The notes under the pieces: model-generated | The model's database searches: none | What the model was told of the DNA's origin: nothing | Seen by the model: the letters and a program-made list of their open reading frames with translations, nothing else | Shown here: positions 45,057 to 53,207 of the stretch, one piece after another | How the letters are laid out: each line of letters begins with the position of its first letter | Numbering within the stretch: position 1 is the stretch's first letter | Assembly: GCF_001010355.1 (NCBI RefSeq) | Contig: NZ_JPLA01000013.1 | Location: 2,490 to 66,489 of the forward strand | DNA: 64,000 nt | Reading direction: 5' to 3' | DNA from: Dyella japonica DSM 16301 | GTDB taxonomy: Bacteria; Pseudomonadota; Gammaproteobacteria; Xanthomonadales; Rhodanobacteraceae | Program-made: the position numbers and the translations under genes

Positions 45057-45806
45057 TTACAGCTGGCTCATGCCGCCGTCGGTGATGATTTCGGTGCCGA
45101 CGATAAAGGCGGACTCCGGTGCGACGAGGTGCAGGACGGTCGAGGCGATTTCAGCGGGCGTACCGAAGCGGCCCAGCGGCACCTGCGACTGGATCTGCGC
45201 GGCGGTGGCTTCCAGCGTGGCCTGGTCCATGCCCAGCTTGCCGTAGAGCGGCGTTTCCACCGGGCCCGGGCTCACCACGTTGACGCGCGCGCCCAGCGGC
45301 AGCAGTTCCGCCGACAAGGTCTTGGCCAGCGAGATCACCGCGGCCTTGCTGGCGGCGTAGACCGACGAGGTCGGCATGCCGATATGGGCGTTGATCGAGC
45401 CATTGATGACGATCGACGCGCCCTTGTTGAGCAGCGGCAGCAGCGCCTGGATCTGGAAGTAGGGGCCCTTCACGTTGACGTTGAAGGTCTGGTCCCACAG
45501 CGCCTCGTCCACGGTTTCGAACGGCGCGAGCTTGGCGATGCCGGCATTGAGGAAGATGCCATCCAGGCGGATGCCCTGGGCACTCAGCGTGCTGGCCAGT
45601 TCCCTGGCGCCGGCCACCGAGCTGGCGTCGTTGCGGATGGCGAGCGCCTGTGCGCCCAGCGTGGCAGCGGCCTGCTCAAGTGCGGTCTGGTCGCGGCCGG
45701 TGACGATGACGCGTGCGCCTTCGGCGGCGAAGGCCTGTGCGGTGGCCAGGCCGATACCGCTGTTGCCGCCGGTGACGAGGATGGTCTTGTTGGTGAAGCG
45801 GTTCAT
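45057..45806 (-). CDS. Short-chain dehydrogenase/reductase
   Basis: A 249-residue classical SDR: ILVTGGNSGIGLATAQAFA (cofactor), LNAGIAKLAPFE, INGSINAHIG with the catalytic Ser, and YAASKAAVISL with the catalytic Tyr/Lys; VSPGPVETPLYGKLG and FIVGTEIITDGGMSQL are the family tail. The TGR after the second strand suggests NADP(H). ATG 45806 is chosen (CGGAG upstream); the frame is open to 45950. It is likely co-transcribed with the alpha/beta hydrolase gene. A perfect palindrome lies 82 bases upstream. Confidence 0.9.
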   Translation of the reverse strand: MNRFTNKTILVTGGNSGIGLATAQAFAAEGARVIVTGRDQTALEQAAATLGAQALAIRNDASSVAGARELASTLSAQGIRLDGIFLNAGIAKLAPFETVDEALWDQTFNVNVKGPYFQIQALLPLLNKGASIVINGSINAHIGMPTSSVYAASKAAVISLAKTLSAELLPLGARVNVVSPGPVETPLYGKLGMDQATLEATAAQIQSQVPLGRFGTPAEIASTVLHLVAPESAFIVGTEIITDGGMSQL

Positions 45807-45887
45807 GACGTGCTCCGTTGCTAGATGTGTGGTCGATGGAGAGATATTGCGCGTCAGCGTGGGCCTTGCCGTACCGCCTTTCCGATG

Positions 45888-45914
45888 AACACGTTCGAAG
45901 CGATCGAACGTGTT
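45888..45914. promoter_or_regulatory. Perfect 11-bp palindrome upstream of the SDR gene
   Basis: Arms AACACGTTCGA (45888-45898) and TCGAACGTGTT (45904-45914), 5-base loop. It is placed where an operator for the leftward SDR/hydrolase unit is expected, about 82-108 bases before the SDR start. No regulator gene is adjacent; the shape fits a TetR-like or other dimeric regulator. Confidence 0.6.
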
Positions 45915-46063
45915 GTGTGAACCACTTTCCGATGTCCCGCGAGCCTCCATGGGCAGGCGATCTGTGTGTGCCTACAAGTCATGCCGCGAGTGAGTGAGCC
46001 GCCTACATACCGCGTGCGCCCAGGTGCTTCTCAAGGACAGCATCGAGGAGAAGGATGACGCCT

Positions 46064-47821
46064 TCAATGCGAGACGCGGCTGCTGTCACGGGCCGACGCG
46101 ACCGTGCCCGGGTCAGCCTGCCGCGAGGGTCGCCAGACACCGCTGCCATGGCTCACCGGCGACCACTCCGGCAGTGGCATGGGAGGCGTCAGATCGAACG
46201 CGCGGAAGTCGCCCTCGGCGTAGACCACGCGTCCGTCCATCACGGTGAGCTCGGCCACGGTCTGCCGGATCGCCTCGTCGGGCACGCTGAAGTAGTCCTG
46301 CGAGAGCACGGCAAAATCGGCGTACTGGCCAATGTCCAGTTGCCCCTTGCCGCCAGCCTCGCCGGAGAACCAGGTGTTGGCCTGGGTGTGTAGCGCCAAT
46401 GCCTGGGCGCGATCGAGCCGTTCGTCGGGTGGGTAGATCGTATTGCCGCCGAGGGTGTGGCCGGTGGTCAGCCAGTGCAGGGTGGCCCAGGGATCCATGC
46501 TGGCGATCGTGGCGCCGCCCGAGCCCAGCCCCAGGTGCAGGCCGGCGTCCAGCATGCGGCGGATCGGCGGCGTGTGCGCCGCCACGTCCGCGCCGTGGCG
46601 TTCGAGGAAATACTCGCCCTGGTAGGCCATGCGCGGTTGCAAGGTGATGCCGCCGCCCAGTCGCGCAACACGTTCGATATTGCGCTGGCTGATGGTTTCG
46701 GCCCCGTCGAAAAACCAGGGCAGGGAACGCAAGGTCATGTCCGCGTCCACGCGCTCGAACGCATCCAGCGCCATGGCTATGGTTTCGTCGTACACCGCGT
46801 GCATGCGCCACGGCCAGCCCCGCGCCACCAGCCGGCTGACGATGTCTTCCAGTTCGGCCGCGGTCTGCGTGGTCATCGCCGGTGGTGGCTGGCGGAAGTT
46901 GTCGTCGTCGATGGCGGCATGCACCAGCACGTCGCCGGCGCCATTGAAGCGCAGCAGTTCATCGCCGTCGCCGTAGTGATTGATGGTGGACCAGTGCAGG
47001 AAATCCGCCGTCTCGGCACCGGCGGCATGCGCCGCCAGGTGGTAGGCGACGCGCACGGTCAGCAAATGGTGATGGGCGAGTTCTTCCAGCGCGCGGTAAT
47101 CGTCCGGATAGTGCAGATGCGCGGCGCCGGCATCGATCACGCTGGTCACGCCGAGGCGATTGAGTTCGCGCATGGTCCGCCGCAGGCTGTTGATCTGGTA
47201 TTCGTGCGGCAATACCGGCGCGTGCGCGAGCGCCTGGTGGAACACCTCGGTCGCGGGCGTGGCGATCAACAGGCCGGTGGGTGCGCCGGCGCTGTCCCAT
47301 TCGATATGGCCGCCGGGCGGGTCGGGCGTCTGGCCGTCGTAGCCGCAGGCGGCGATGGCCGCGGCATTGAGCAGGGCGCGGTCTTCCAGGTGCTGGATAT
47401 AGACCGGCGTGGACGGCGCGATGCGGTTCAATTCATCCAGCGTGGGCAGCCGCTGTTCGGCGAACTGGTGCTCGCAGAAGCCGCCGACCACGCGTACCCA
47501 TTGCGGCGAGGGTGTGCGTCGTACCTGTTCGGCCAGCAGGTTGAGCGCGGCATCCAGCGTGGGTATCCCGTCCCAGCGCAATTGCTGGTTGTAGTCCAGG
47601 CCGGTGGCGACCAGGTGCTGGTGCGCGTCGATCAGCCCCGGGATGATGCGCCGCCTTCCCGCATCGATCAGCACGGTGGCGGGGCCAGCCAGCGAGCGTA
47701 TCTGGCCGTTGCTGCCCACGGCGGCGATGCGCCGTCCGTTCACGGCCAGCGCCTGGACTTCAGGCCGGTGCGCGACGCCCGTGTGGATCTTCGCGTTGTG
47801 AACGATGAGCGTCGGGTACAC
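46064..47821 (-). CDS. Amidohydrolase, YtcJ-like
   Basis: A 585-residue amidohydrolase of the YtcJ type (about 540-590 residues). Metal ligands: His in IDAHQHLVATG, His in WRMHAVYDETI, and the late GSGGATIASMDPWATLHWLTTG region typical of these proteins; LFxGxI-type beta-sandwich at both ends (VHNAKIHTG; AVLSQDYFSVPDEAI; VVYAEGDFRAF). It starts with GTG at 47821 (YPTLIVHNAKI). No signal peptide. Divergent from an OprP-like porin across 219 bases. Substrate unknown. Confidence 0.87.
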   Translation of the reverse strand: MYPTLIVHNAKIHTGVAHRPEVQALAVNGRRIAAVGSNGQIRSLAGPATVLIDAGRRRIIPGLIDAHQHLVATGLDYNQQLRWDGIPTLDAALNLLAEQVRRTPSPQWVRVVGGFCEHQFAEQRLPTLDELNRIAPSTPVYIQHLEDRALLNAAAIAACGYDGQTPDPPGGHIEWDSAGAPTGLLIATPATEVFHQALAHAPVLPHEYQINSLRRTMRELNRLGVTSVIDAGAAHLHYPDDYRALEELAHHHLLTVRVAYHLAAHAAGAETADFLHWSTINHYGDGDELLRFNGAGDVLVHAAIDDDNFRQPPPAMTTQTAAELEDIVSRLVARGWPWRMHAVYDETIAMALDAFERVDADMTLRSLPWFFDGAETISQRNIERVARLGGGITLQPRMAYQGEYFLERHGADVAAHTPPIRRMLDAGLHLGLGSGGATIASMDPWATLHWLTTGHTLGGNTIYPPDERLDRAQALALHTQANTWFSGEAGGKGQLDIGQYADFAVLSQDYFSVPDEAIRQTVAELTVMDGRVVYAEGDFRAFDLTPPMPLPEWSPVSHGSGVWRPSRQADPGTVASARDSSRVSH

Positions 47822-47962
47822 GGCGATGCCTTGATGCCAGTCCGCTGGCGATCAGATGTAAGGCCAAGCGCGTCGAGCTTTCGTGACTGCGTTGTCGCAG
47901 CCTGCGCAGGAAGATCACAGGAGCGCTCCGCCGTACCGGTAGATTGGGAGCCGCCCACGTCA

Positions 47963-47976
47963 TGTGCATATGCACA
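47963..47976. promoter_or_regulatory. Perfect palindrome in the amidohydrolase/porin divergent region
   Basis: TGTGCATATGCACA, fully self-complementary, 65 bases before the porin ATG and 142 bases before the amidohydrolase GTG. It is a likely operator for one or both genes. No regulator gene is adjacent. Confidence 0.55.
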
Positions 47977-48040
47977 AAAGTCATTTCTCGCCATGCGGGC
48001 GATTGGACAGCATGCTCGGTACTCGTTGGGAGGCGAGACC

Positions 48041-49279
48041 ATGCACCACACCGACTCTGCACGCACTGCCGTTCGTTTTCGCCGCGCGCTGCTCGCGCTG
48101 GCGCTGGCATGCGCGTGGCCGGTGTACTGTCTGGCGGACAACTATGACTTCTACAGCAACTGGCCCACCCACGTGACCGCGTCCGACGGCACGGACTTTG
48201 GCCTGGCGGTGCTCTATCAATACGACGTCAACCAGTTCTCCAACGATGCAGGCAAGTTCGAAGACGCCAACACCAATCGGCGTCGCTATCTCGGTTTCTA
48301 TCTGCGCAAGCCGGGCCTGTACGATGCCATCGTGCAGTACGACTTCCAGGCCAAGCAGTGGGTCGATACCTTCATCCGATTTCGCAGCAGCGGCGTGATC
48401 GGCGAGGACATCGGCAACTTCCGCTTCGGTTATTCGAAAACGCCGGTGGGCTTCGAGGGTGTGACCAGTTCGTCCGCGACCACCTTCGTCGAAACCGCGT
48501 TGCCCACGCAGGCCGTATGGGAAGGGCGTCGCGCGGGTCTCGACTGGGCCTGGGTGAGGCCGCATTTCATCCTCAACGTTGGCGACTATTTCTGGCGCAA
48601 GGACCTGGACGGCAATAATCCGGGACGCACCTGGGCCGCACGTGCGGCGTGGATACCGCTCAACAAGCCTGGTCATGTGCTGCATCTGGGTCTGTCCGCA
48701 TCGCGCGAAAAGCTCGACTGGGCCGACGAGGGCTCGGTGCCACCGTCGGCCCGCCTGCGCGCGCGGCCGGAAGATGGGCTGTCACCGGTGCGCCTGGTCG
48801 ATACGGGGAATCTGCCCTATAGCAAGAGCGTCGATCGCCAGGGACTGGAGGCACTGTGGATCCAGGGACCGTGGTCGCTGCAGGGCGAGTATCTGCAGGC
48901 GCAGGTGGATCGCTACAACGGCAAGCCCAACGTCGATATCAACGGCTACTATGTGTTTACCACCTGGACGCTCACCGGCGAGTCGCGCTTCTACAGCGAC
49001 GGCAATGTGGCCGATCGCCGCTACAACGGCCGCGACCTGCAGGCGGTGCGACCGACCCATGCCTGGGGTGCAGTGGAGTTGGCGGTGCGCTACAGCGAGC
49101 TGGATCTCAACGATGGCGCCATCACCGGTGGCAAGGAACACGACTGGACGGCTGGCGCGAACTGGTACATCGGCGAGCATCTGAAGTTTCAGGCCAACTA
49201 TGTGTGGGCCTTCAGTGATCGCGGCAATCTGCAGGTGAATCCGCGGATTTTCGAGATGCGGGCGCAGGTTTATTTCTGA
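48041..49279 (+). CDS. Phosphate-selective porin O/P family (OprP-like) outer-membrane protein
   Basis: A 412-residue outer-membrane barrel. Signal region: RRALLALALACAWPVYCLA. The mature start DNYDFYSNW and blocks such as FRSSGVIGEDIGNFRFGYSK, TPVGFEGVTSSSATTFVE and DWTAGANWYIGEHLKFQAN follow the OprP/OprO pattern; it ends MRAQVYF with terminal aromatic for BAM. ATG 48041 is chosen with GGGAGG upstream. The substrate is inferred only as anionic. The open frame running in from 46457 is antisense to the amidohydrolase and is not part of the gene. Confidence 0.9.
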   Translation: MHHTDSARTAVRFRRALLALALACAWPVYCLADNYDFYSNWPTHVTASDGTDFGLAVLYQYDVNQFSNDAGKFEDANTNRRRYLGFYLRKPGLYDAIVQYDFQAKQWVDTFIRFRSSGVIGEDIGNFRFGYSKTPVGFEGVTSSSATTFVETALPTQAVWEGRRAGLDWAWVRPHFILNVGDYFWRKDLDGNNPGRTWAARAAWIPLNKPGHVLHLGLSASREKLDWADEGSVPPSARLRARPEDGLSPVRLVDTGNLPYSKSVDRQGLEALWIQGPWSLQGEYLQAQVDRYNGKPNVDINGYYVFTTWTLTGESRFYSDGNVADRRYNGRDLQAVRPTHAWGAVELAVRYSELDLNDGAITGGKEHDWTAGANWYIGEHLKFQANYVWAFSDRGNLQVNPRIFEMRAQVYF

Positions 49280-49336
49280 CGGGACTGGTGCCAGTCGAAG
49301 AGGTCTTGCGCCAGCAGCAAGACCGTCTCAAAAAAT

Positions 49337-49429
49337 TGTAGGAGCGCACCCTGTGCGCGACCCCGGGGCGCCGCGAGCGTCTGGCAGCCGCTCGTTTCGA
49401 TGAGATCGCGCACAGGGTGCGCTCCTACA
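49337..49429. repeat. Palindromic GGAGCGCACCC repeat pair between convergent genes
   Basis: Left arm 49337-49361 (TGTAGGAGCGCACCCTGTGC at its start) and right arm 49406-49429 (reverse complement, 24 matched bases) with a 44-base loop. It lies between the rightward porin and the leftward amidohydrolase, where it may act as a shared 3'-end hairpin. Confidence 0.88.
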
Positions 49430-49450
49430 AGGCAAGGCCTTGGGAATGCC

Positions 49451-50884
49451 TTAGTGCAGGCCCACGCTATCGCGCGTCGCGTCGAAGATTTTCTGCGTGT
49501 CGTAACCCACGCCATTCTTGAACACGAAGGCCATGTGCTCGATATCGGCCACATGCTTCGCCGGGTCGCCATCGATCACCACCAGATCAGCGCGCTTGCC
49601 CACGGCGAGCGTCCCTACGTCGGCATCACGGCCCAGATACTTCGCGCCATTGGAGGTGGCCACCTTCACCGCCTGCTCGAAGCCAAAGCCCGCTTCCACC
49701 AGCAGCTCCACTTCGCGCTTGGACGAATAACCCGGCACCACGCCGCCGTAGCCGGTGGGATCGGTGCCGGCGAGCAGCAGGCCGCCGGCGTCGGCGTATT
49801 GCTTTTCCATGCGGGCGAGCTTGAGGTAAGTCTCCGGCGTCATGCGCGCCTTGGACCCCTGCACCTTGTTCCAGGTGGCTTCGTATTGCGCGCGCACTTC
49901 CGGCAGCATCAGGTCGAGTGCACCCTGCGGCGCCTTGGGCCGGTTCGGCACGAAGGTTTCGAACACCGTGAGGGTCGAGGTCAGCGCGACGTGGTGGCTG
50001 ATCATGTCGCGCATCAGCAGCTTCACGTCGGCCGACTTCGGATCGACCGCGGCCAGCGAGTCGTTGACGCCGGGGCTCTTCGGGCACTGGTCGGGCTGCT
50101 TGTCCTTGACGAAATCGCTGGCGACGAAGAAGCCGTGCTCCAGGTTGTCGATGCCCATGTCCACCGCTTCACGATAGGTCACCGAGCACAGGTGCGCCGT
50201 CACCTTGGCCTTGCGTTCGTGCGCCGTGTCGATCACGCGCTTCAGCTCATCGCGGCTGATCTGCATATAGGCCTTGTACGAGGTGACGCCCTCGTCGGAC
50301 CAGTAGTTGACGGTGCGCTCGGCATCGTCCGGACCACTCAGCACGTGCACCGCCGGAATGGGCAGGCCCGGGCCGTTGAGGTAGGGGCCGGTCACGTCCA
50401 TGTCGGGGCCGATCACGGTGCCCTTGGCGATGGCGTCGCGCACATTGATGTCGGCGTACGGCATCATCGAGCCGGCGGTGCGCATGGTGGTGGTGCCGCC
50501 GGCAAGATAGAGGCGCGGGAAGCTGTAGCTCATCTCGTTGTACTCGGCGCCGCCGGCCGGATAGAACATGTGCTCGTGGACCATCACGAAGCCGGGCATC
50601 AGCGTCTTGCCCTGGGCGTCGATCACTTTGGCATCCTGCGGCAGCTTCACCTTGCTGCTCTTGCCCAGCGCCACGATGCGGCCGTGGTCGATCACCAGCG
50701 TCTGGTCACGCGCGGCCTTCGCGCCCGTGCCGTCGATCACGGTGGCATGGGTGAAGGCGATCAGCGGTTGATCGTAGGCGACGAAGTCCTTGTCGCTCGC
50801 CGGCTTGGTGTCGGCGGCCGATGCGCTGGCTGCGCACAGCAGGCCGGTGATGGCGACGGTGAAAAGCGAACGCTGCAATGCCAT
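49451..50884 (-). CDS. Exported amidohydrolase
   Basis: A 477-residue amidohydrolase with a signal peptide (RSLFTVAITGLLCAASASAA). Metal-binding landmarks: HEH in VMVHEHMFYPAGG (HxH), Lys in SYKAYMQISRDE (candidate carboxylated Lys), His in VTAHLCSVTY and LEHGFFV, Asp in LLAGTDPTGYGG. It is therefore periplasmic, unlike the two other amidohydrolases in this window. GGGGGAG precedes the ATG. Downstream is the palindromic repeat; upstream is a thiolase gene on the same strand 54 bases away. Substrate unknown; relatives act on dipeptides or cyclic amides. Confidence 0.87.
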   Translation of the reverse strand: MALQRSLFTVAITGLLCAASASAADTKPASDKDFVAYDQPLIAFTHATVIDGTGAKAARDQTLVIDHGRIVALGKSSKVKLPQDAKVIDAQGKTLMPGFVMVHEHMFYPAGGAEYNEMSYSFPRLYLAGGTTTMRTAGSMMPYADINVRDAIAKGTVIGPDMDVTGPYLNGPGLPIPAVHVLSGPDDAERTVNYWSDEGVTSYKAYMQISRDELKRVIDTAHERKAKVTAHLCSVTYREAVDMGIDNLEHGFFVASDFVKDKQPDQCPKSPGVNDSLAAVDPKSADVKLLMRDMISHHVALTSTLTVFETFVPNRPKAPQGALDLMLPEVRAQYEATWNKVQGSKARMTPETYLKLARMEKQYADAGGLLLAGTDPTGYGGVVPGYSSKREVELLVEAGFGFEQAVKVATSNGAKYLGRDADVGTLAVGKRADLVVIDGDPAKHVADIEHMAFVFKNGVGYDTQKIFDATRDSVGLH

Positions 50885-50938
50885 GGTGCTCCCCCTCTCG
50901 AAAGTGGGAGCATCGTAGCAAGCAGCGTTGCCGATGGC

Positions 50939-52231
50939 TCAGCCCGCTTCGAGCAGCGCGACCGTGCCCTGGCCGCCATCGGCACAGATGCTGACAATGC
51001 CCAGCGTGCCCGCAGGCTGCGCCGCGAGCTCCTTCACCGCCTGGCTGAGGATGCGCGCACCGGTGGCACCGAAGGGATGGCCGATGGCCAGGCTGCCGCC
51101 GTTCGGATTCACGCGATCGCGCGGGAACGGCCCGAAGTCGCGGTCCACGCCCGCCTTGCGCGCGAGAAACTCGCGGCTTTCCAATGCAGCCATGTGGAAC
51201 AGCACCTGCGCCGCAAAGGCTTCGTGGATTTCCCACAGGGCCACGTCGTCATAGCGCAGGTTGTGGCGAGCCAGCAGCTTGGGTATGGCGAACGCGGGCG
51301 CCATCAGCAGGCCTTCCACGCGGAAGTCGACGGCGGCGATTTCCCAGTCGACCAGCTTGACGCGTGGCACGTGCGACGGAATGCGCTCGAGGCCTTTCTC
51401 GCTCGAGACCCACAGGCCGGCGGCGCCGTCCGTGAGCGGCGACGAATTGCCCGCGGTCAATGTGCCTTCTCCGGTCGTGCGATCGAATGCCGGTGGGAGC
51501 TTGGCCAGTTTCTCCAGCGTGCTATCCGCGCGTGGAATGCTGTCGCGGCGGAAGTCGCCCACCGGTATCACCAGGTCATCGAAGAACCCGCTATTCCAGC
51601 CCGCCACCGTGCGCTGGTGGCTGCCCAGTGCCCAGGCATCCTCATCCTCGCGGCGCATATGCCAGTCTTTGGCGGTGATCTCGGTGTGCTCGCCCATGCT
51701 CAGGCCCGAGGTGCGATTGACGATGCCCGGGATATACAGGCGGACGTCACCCGCCTTCAGCGTGAGGGCGTGCGAGACCTTCTCGCCGACCGAGCGCGCT
51801 TTCTGGAACTGGCGGATCCAGTCGGAAAGGCTTTGCGGCAGACCCAGCTGGATGCGGCTCAGGCTATCTACGCCGCCGACCAGGGCCAGTTGCAGGCTGT
51901 CGTCGTCGAGCATGCCGGCCGCTTCGATCATGCCGATCATGCTGGTGGAGCACGCCATGATGGTGGAGAACGCCGGGATGGTCGCCGGCGCACCGGCGTC
52001 CATCAGCACTTCGCGCGCGATATTGCTCCAGGTGAGGTTGGGCACTACCGCGCCCCACGCGGCGAAATCCGGTCGCTTGCCCTCGGGCAGGCTGGCCAGC
52101 ATGTGCTGCACCACCGGCACCGACAGCGCTATGGCGTCGTGCGAGGCCAGTGCGCCGTCCACCTTGGAGAAGGGCGTACGTACACCCGAGGCAAGCCACA
52201 CGGGTCGGCTATAACGCGACTTCAAAGGCAT
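50939..52231 (-). CDS. Acetyl-CoA C-acyltransferase, FadI-like thiolase
   Basis: A 430-residue thiolase of the FadI-like class (about 430-436 residues), distinct from the FadA-type gene at 13882. Active-site Cys in IMACSTSMIGM, His in IGHPFGATGARI, and C-terminal Cys in VSICADGGQGTV are all present. It starts ATG 52231 with AGGA upstream. No FadJ partner is adjacent; it may serve anaerobic-type or side-chain beta-oxidation, or ketoacid cleavage. It lies just ahead of the exported amidohydrolase on the same strand. Confidence 0.92.
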   Translation of the reverse strand: MPLKSRYSRPVWLASGVRTPFSKVDGALASHDAIALSVPVVQHMLASLPEGKRPDFAAWGAVVPNLTWSNIAREVLMDAGAPATIPAFSTIMACSTSMIGMIEAAGMLDDDSLQLALVGGVDSLSRIQLGLPQSLSDWIRQFQKARSVGEKVSHALTLKAGDVRLYIPGIVNRTSGLSMGEHTEITAKDWHMRREDEDAWALGSHQRTVAGWNSGFFDDLVIPVGDFRRDSIPRADSTLEKLAKLPPAFDRTTGEGTLTAGNSSPLTDGAAGLWVSSEKGLERIPSHVPRVKLVDWEIAAVDFRVEGLLMAPAFAIPKLLARHNLRYDDVALWEIHEAFAAQVLFHMAALESREFLARKAGVDRDFGPFPRDRVNPNGGSLAIGHPFGATGARILSQAVKELAAQPAGTLGIVSICADGGQGTVALLEAG

Positions 52232-52261
52232 GGACGTGTCCTGATGGCGAGGATGAAGGAA

Positions 52262-52750
52262 TCAGTTGGCGAACAGGTTCCACACGGCGCCTTCAGGTGC
52301 GCCGCGGCCCAGCTTGTCGGGCAGTGGGTCAGTGGCGGCGACGAATTCCAGCGACACCGAATTGATGCAGTAGCGCTGGTGCGTCGGCGGCGGGCCGTCG
52401 TCGAACACATGGCCCTGGTGGCTGCCGCAGCGGGCGCAGCGGATCTCGGTGCGCACCATGCCGTAGCTGCTGTCGCGCACATAGGCCAGGTGTGTTTCGT
52501 CGAACGGCGTGGTGAAGCTCGGCCAGCCGGTGCGGCTGTCGAACTTGTTGCCGGCGAGGAACAGCGGCAGGCCACACAGCCGGCAGCCGTAGACGCCTGC
52601 GCGCTTTTCGGTCAGCAACACGCCGCAGAACGGCGACTCGGTGCCGTGATCGAGCAGCACCTCGCGCTCCTCCGCGGTCAACTTGGCGGCCAGCGCATCG
52701 AACTGCAGCGGGGTGGGAGGGGACAGGTCGAAAGTGGGACGACTGCTCAC
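52262..52750 (-). CDS. msrB: Peptide-methionine (R)-S-oxide reductase
   Basis: A 162-residue MsrB repairing Met-R-sulfoxide. Two C-x-x-C zinc pairs (CRLC and CARC) are present, GWPSFTTPFDETHL is the family block, and the catalytic Cys is in RYCINSVSLEF. The resolving Cys would be the upstream GCRLC or FCGV position. GTG start at 52750 with GAGGAGA upstream. It lies 30 bases ahead of the thiolase gene and behind the DksA-like gene, all leftward. Confidence 0.95.
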   Translation of the reverse strand: MSSRPTFDLSPPTPLQFDALAAKLTAEEREVLLDHGTESPFCGVLLTEKRAGVYGCRLCGLPLFLAGNKFDSRTGWPSFTTPFDETHLAYVRDSSYGMVRTEIRCARCGSHQGHVFDDGPPPTHQRYCINSVSLEFVAATDPLPDKLGRGAPEGAVWNLFAN

Positions 52751-52832
52751 TGCGTGCTCTCCTCGATGAACCCATGGGCAGCGTGTGCCCGAACGCCCTC
52801 AAGATCGGGGCGAACGCGGCGGGCTCAAGGGG

Positions 52833-53207
52833 TCAGCGGCGCTCGCGGGCCTGTTCTTCCTGCACGGTGAGCACCGATTCCGGGGCCGCTTCCAGCCGGG
52901 CCTTGGGGATGGGGTCCCCGCTTTCATCGGAGTAGCCGTAGGTGCCGTCGTCGATCTTCTGCAGGGCGCGCTCGATGTTGTTCACACGTTGCTCGTCCAC
53001 GTCGTGGGTGGCCTGGCGCACTTCTTCCTGGGCCAGGTCCTGCGCGGAATCCTCGAACTCTTCGGCCTCGTCGCCGTGCTCCTCGGTGAAGGCACGCTTG
53101 CGCGCATTGACGTCCAGTTCACCGCCCAGCACCTGCTTGCGCAACGCCTCCAGGCGCTTGCGCTGCTGTGCGATGAACTCGGGGGTGAGGTGTTGTTCGG
53201 CGGCCAT
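52833..53207 (-). CDS. DksA/TraR-family protein lacking the zinc-finger cysteines
   Basis: A 124-residue DksA-like protein. The long coiled-coil (about 10-85; EEVRQATHDVDEQRVNNIER) and the globular GTYGYSDESGDPIPKARLEAA region align with DksA, but all four zinc cysteines are replaced: Ser93, Ser96, Thr114 and Glu117 in my alignment. The coil-tip DxxD of DksA aligns with SAQD, keeping only the second Asp. P. aeruginosa DksA2 is a known zinc-independent paralogue. This protein may bind RNAP under zinc limitation or oxidative stress, or act as a competitor; coil-tip change makes classical activity doubtful. GGAG precedes the ATG. Confidence 0.85.
   Translation of the reverse strand: MAAEQHLTPEFIAQQRKRLEALRKQVLGGELDVNARKRAFTEEHGDEAEEFEDSAQDLAQEEVRQATHDVDEQRVNNIERALQKIDDGTYGYSDESGDPIPKARLEAAPESVLTVQEEQARERR

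Noticed and set aside
46457-48040. A 528-codon N-terminal extension in frame with the OprP-like porin
   Set aside because: It runs antisense to the amidohydrolase at 46064-47821, has no domain, and the porin has a clear signal peptide and ribosome site at 48041. GC-rich third positions keep such antisense frames open.
49400-52870. A 1156-codon frame on the plus strand
   Set aside because: It lies opposite the exported amidohydrolase, the thiolase and msrB, all well supported. Its composition (His/Arg/Gly/Ala repeats) is that of an antisense GC-rich frame.
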